The position numbers and the translations under genes are program-made. The notes beneath the pieces are model-generated. The model was not told where the DNA came from and did no database searches. It saw nothing but the letters and a program-made list of their open reading frames with translations. This document shows positions 7,360-10,432 of a DNA stretch of 10,432 nucleotides, in pieces. The first letter of the stretch is position 1, and each line of letters begins with the position of its first letter. The DNA is taken from the NCBI GenBank assembly GCA_022496185.1, contig WTXG01000602.1:1-10432 (forward strand). The letters run 5' to 3'. Source of the stretch: Multifurca ochricompacta. Lineage: Eukaryota > Basidiomycota > Agaricomycetes > Russulales > Russulaceae.

Positions 7360-8773
7360 TATGGTGTCTGTGTGTGTGTCTGCTTCATTATGGGTGTGGT
7401 AGGCTCAGGATTTATTTGAGGAGGCTCCACTACCTCCTGTTCCTCAACCTCAGTATCCTTATACTCAGGATCCTGAGGAACTGTGGCTATTGCTGGTGAG
7501 GGTTGGACAGACCCTCCTTCTAGTGGAACAGCTCGTTCCTTTCCTTTATCTCTGTTGTCCGCTACAGAGTGGGATGGGAAGGACTCTTCATTAAACGTCA
7601 CATCTCTGGATGAAACAAAGGACCAGGTATGTCTATCCCATAGAATATAGCCTTTGCTATTTGGCTCATACCCAACAAAGACGGCTTTTTTGGCTTTAGG
7701 ATCCAATTTCTGCTGCTTGTTTTCCGGAACATGATAGTATGCTTCACATCCGAAGACTTTAAAATAAGAGACATCTGGTATGTCCCCAACCAGAAGCTCT
7801 AGCGGTGTCCTCCACTTGTTAGAACAGATGGGAGTTCTGTTATATATGTGACATGCTGTAGAGACAGCGCACTCCCAAAAGCCAAGAGAAAGCCCAGCAT
7901 GATGAAGCATGCTAGTGGCTTTTTCCATTATGGTTCTGTTGAACCTTTCAGCTCTTCCATTCTGTTGTGGGGAATATGGCATCGTAAGTTTATGCTCTAT
8001 GCCAGCCTCACTTAGCAAGGACTTCAGTTGTTATTTACATATTCGCCACCACGGTCTGTGTGTAAGGTTTTAATTTTGTTATTTGTTTTGTTTTCTAAAA
8101 TGCCTTAACACTTGCGAAGACCAATTTGAAGTAGTGTTTTGCTTTCATTGGAACAACTATAGCACTGCAGCTAAAGTCATCTATGAAAGTGGCGAAGTAT
8201 AAATGCCCTTGTATTGAGGTACATTGGAGTGGACCAACTAGATCACTATGAATGACCTCTAAGGGTGCTGAAGCACGCTTATGAGAGGGAGGGAAAGGAA
8301 GGCGATGGGATTTTCCCATTTCACAGCCATGACAAGGTTTTACTTCCTCTTGGCCATTTTTTAAACTGAGACCTTTTACGGCCTCAGGAGCATATCTTTT
8401 CAGGGCTTGTTTAGACATATGACCCATTCTAAGATGCCAGGTATCAAGGCTGGTTGATGCAGTATTCAGGGCAGCGGTTGATTTGTCCACTATAGTCCCT
8501 TGGATCCAGTATAGATCCCCAGCCTTGATTCCTTCCGCTATTCTTTGTCCTTTATACTCTATTGCGACATTGTATTGATCAAATAAGACCATACCACCTC
8601 TATTGGTGATATGACTTGTAGATAAGATGCAGTTTCCTGCTGATGGCATGTAGAAAACATTGTTAAGTTCCAATATATAATTTTTATTGGTTCTTATATG
8701 AACACTTCCTACTCCTTCTATGGGGACCACGGTTCCATCAGCCACTGTAACAGTATGTCCCGAATGAGGCAAA
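7360..8773 (-). pseudogene. Copia B pol: integrase
   Basis: Integrase joins the cDNA to the host chromosome. The pre-integrase zinc module is clear: HLRMGH and PCHGC at about 8323-8436. The core has its first Asp in HSDLVGP (8242-8244), the second in HTDRGGEY (8054-8056) and Glu in QQNGRAERFN (7947-7949). With one residue allowed for the break near 8030, the last two are 35 residues apart, the exact D-35-E spacing. The GCEAYYHVPENK and FVGYEPNSKGY segments typical of copia integrases follow, then an acidic linker. Frame changes fall near 8096, 8030 and around 7355-7385, where a short CA run (7369-7380) makes slippage plausible. All the acidic residues are retained, but no continuous frame remains. 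Confidence 0.9.
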
Positions 8774-9863
8774 TATTCATGAAATCTGACTCAAAGGGTG
8801 TGAAGTGGGTGGTGGCTCTGCTATCCATCATCCAGGCAAAACCATCATCTTGAAAGATTTCCTCAGTCGCATTTAAAGTATAAAGTTTAATATGAGGTGT
8901 CTCATGCACCTCCTGTATTCTTCCACTACCATTAACTATTGTAGCTACTTGGTGGGAAGATGATGGTGTACTGGCACCTTGCGCCTTCTTCTGATTGCCC
9001 TTTTTCCCAGCAGCAGCATTCTGCCGATCCTGTTTCCTCTGCCAACATTCATTTGCCTTATGGCCCGGCTTCTGGCAGTAGAAGCAGGTGACATCATTGG
9101 ACGATGATGCACCTGCAGGTTGTGGCATGATAAATTGTACTTTTTTGTTTTTGTTTTTGTTGACATGGGCTGCCTTGTTAAGGGCAGCCCCAACACCACT
9201 TCCTGCGGGGCTGGCAAGTCAGCTTTCCTCATTTAGGAACCTCTGAATGAGGTCCTGAGGGGAAAGGCGTTCAGGAGGACCTGAAGCCAGGATTGAGCCA
9301 GCAATGGCACTGTATGATGGGGGAAGGGACTGGAGCAAAATAAAGCTCATCTGGAGGTCAGAGACCTCCATCCCATTCTCCTTCAGGGTATTCCTAGCAT
9401 CTAGCACATGCTGCAATTGGGGTCTGAATTGTTTGCCTTCCTCCAAACGGAAGGACGAAACCAAGCACCACAAATTGTAGGTGGCCATGCTACCCACAGT
9501 GCCATATAAGGACTCCAGCTGCTCATACTTTGACCAGACTGATGGATACTTCCTATCAGAGGCAACCTGAGAATATACTTCGCTGGTAATGACCAGCACC
9601 AGTAATCCCATCAATACTTCTTCAACCCTACTCCATTCTTGGATTATGGGTTCTGACCAGGCAGCAAATCTTGCCTGGTAGTCTGCCTCCTTCTCATCAT
9701 CCTTCTGGACTGGGGGATTGGCATATTCAGGCCCATCATGTGTGATGTGCCTTCTCATGCCATTGATCCTAAGCAGGGCGGTAAAAGATACTGACCACTG
9801 CGGCCAGTTGGAACTGTCAAGTTTGTCGAATTTGAAGGTCGAAGGGAAGACAATATTAGCCAT
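8774..9863 (-). pseudogene. Copia B gag, nucleocapsid and protease
   Basis: The ATG at 9861-9863 opens MANIVFPSTFKFDKLDSSNW, a typical copia Gag start. The capsid part runs to about residue 214. A zinc knuckle, CFYCQKPGHKANEC (CX2CX4HX4C), lies at 9045-9086 and would bind RNA. The protease site follows at about 8817-8825. The frame is interrupted by TGA at 9219-9221 between Ser and Leu, where CGA would give Arg. The protease motif reads DSRA instead of the family's DSGA; AGA for GGA after AGC fits a CpG-to-CpA change. A one-base loss near 8774 shifts the frame into integrase. The 5' leader is 9864-9999. Gag alone would end 15-20 residues before the knuckle. Confidence 0.9.
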
Positions 9864-9979
9864 TTGAGATGATTTTAAAGAATTTGATCAAGGAAAAGTT
9901 ATTGGGATAAAACTTTTGGAAGCTTGTTGAGCTTGAAAGGTTTGTTGGACTGTGATCAAAGGAACGCCAGATCAGTAAT
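9864..9979 (-). other. 5' leader of copia B
   Basis: This is the untranslated stretch between the primer site and the gag ATG, A/T-rich near the start codon. No upstream ATG with a long frame is evident and I see no other structure. Confidence 0.6.
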
Positions 9980-9999
9980 GAGCATCAGGGCCCATAACC
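9980..9999 (-). other. Primer binding site of copia B (tRNA-iMet anticodon type)
   Basis: On the minus strand GGTTATGGGCCCTGATGCTC directly follows the LTR end. The plus strand reads GGGCCCATAACC, the loop of initiator tRNA-Met with its CAT anticodon. Pairing with the middle rather than the 3' end of iMet is known from Drosophila copia and relatives, where a cleaved half-tRNA is the primer. Confidence 0.8.
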
Positions 10000-10432
10000 T
10001 GATGAACAGGCATGTGCGCGCAGTGATACTGACTGTTAGTTAGCGTGCAAAGCTAGAAACAAGTTATACTTCAGAGAAGAAGAAAACTCTATATTACTGT
10101 ACTACACACCTAGAAACAAGTTATCTACAAGAGATGGTTAGTTATAGGTAAGGTAGTAAGTAGAGAGACTGTGACTTACACTTCAGAGAAGAAGAAAACT
10201 CTGAAGTGTAAGAGACAAAACAGACACCCTTATATACTACTCAAGGGATGGTCTGTGTGCAATGGAATATGCTAGAATGTACTACTGAGGGACAAAGGCC
10301 ATTGGCCAGTGAGATATCACATGCTACACAGGATTACTAAGGTACATCAGTCAGCTGCTGCACATTGCGAGAAAGAAAGTAATAATGATATGCTAAAAAG
10401 TCTGAGACTCCGAATCTTTATCTAATCTAATC
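10000..10432 (-). repeat. 5' LTR of copia B, truncated by the window edge
   Basis: It matches 4829-5261 base for base apart from 10019, 10258, 10368 and 10403, with no gaps. About 61 bases of the U3 start are outside the window. It carries the promoter that would transcribe copia B leftward. Confidence 0.93.
10229..10236 (-). promoter_or_regulatory. TATA box of copia B
   Basis: TATATAAG on the minus strand, about 230 bases from the inner LTR edge. The start of transcription is expected near 10200-10210, inside the perfect hairpin at 10175-10212. Confidence 0.6.

Larger units (their letters stand above)
4829..10432 (-). mobile_element. Ty1/copia element, nearly whole (copia B)
   Basis: Minus-strand element with its 3' LTR on the left (4829-5322) and its 5' LTR on the right (10000 to beyond the window). 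Between them lie the polypurine tract, gag-pol in the order gag, protease, integrase, RT, RNase H, and the primer site. Integrase before RT is the Ty1/copia order. The full element should be about 5.67 kb, since only some 61 bases of the 5' LTR are missing. It sits inside the gag of gypsy 2. The predicted target-site duplication is CCAAC (4824-4828). The LTRs are almost identical, yet gag-pol is not translatable. Confidence 0.93.

Noticed and set aside
2037..9863. Copia A and copia B as copies of one family
   Set aside because: Their RT sequences differ strongly (FNTFSPIARLAS against [20 protein letters not shown] against SAFLHGDL), so they are distinct copia lineages.
1..10432. CRISPR array, prokaryotic defence island or operon
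   Set aside because: No regularly spaced repeats, no bacterial ribosome binding sites or operon layout; every recognisable protein belongs to a eukaryotic LTR retrotransposon.

Overview
The window is a stack of LTR retrotransposons from a eukaryotic, most probably filamentous fungal (Agaricomycete-like) genome. I see no intact host gene and nothing prokaryotic. The fungal call rests on the chromodomain-tailed Ty3/gypsy end, the style of the Ty1/copia Gag-Pol, the tRNA-iMet half-molecule primer site, and a strong bias of mutations to CpG. It is an inference; no single gene proves the species.

Layout, left to right. 1-752: the 3' end of a plus-strand Ty3/gypsy chromovirus (chromodomain tail, polypurine tract, 3' LTR). 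753-1698: unassigned sequence with a weak coding-like remnant. About 1699-2036: a tRNA-like head with polymerase III boxes A and B joined to a body rich in ACTGGTT/AACCAGT motifs, which is a SINE candidate. 2037-3800: a dead minus-strand Ty1/copia pol fragment (copia A), in one frame broken only by three TGA codons. 3801-4828: the 5' LTR, primer site and start of gag of a second chromovirus of the same family (gypsy 2), cutting into copia A. 4829 to the end: a nearly whole minus-strand Ty1/copia element (copia B) with a 494 bp 3' LTR, a complete but broken gag-pol, and a 5' LTR that runs off the window.

The order of events can be read: copia A is oldest, gypsy 2 interrupted it, and copia B then interrupted the gag of gypsy 2. 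The missing halves of gypsy 2 and copia A should lie to the right of the window.

The most interesting signals are these. All four LTR differences in copia B, all five in-frame TGA codons of both copia elements, and damage at two catalytic motifs fit C-to-T change at CpG, as from cytosine methylation or a RIP-like process. Gypsy 2 appears to carry a Tf1-type self-primer. Copia B has nearly identical LTRs but about eleven frameshifts in gag-pol, which suggests mobilisation in trans or sequence error. The PBS of copia B together with its LTR edge copies a tRNA-iMet anticodon stem-loop. I do not see a clearly new biological system; the SINE candidate and the self-primer are the best leads.
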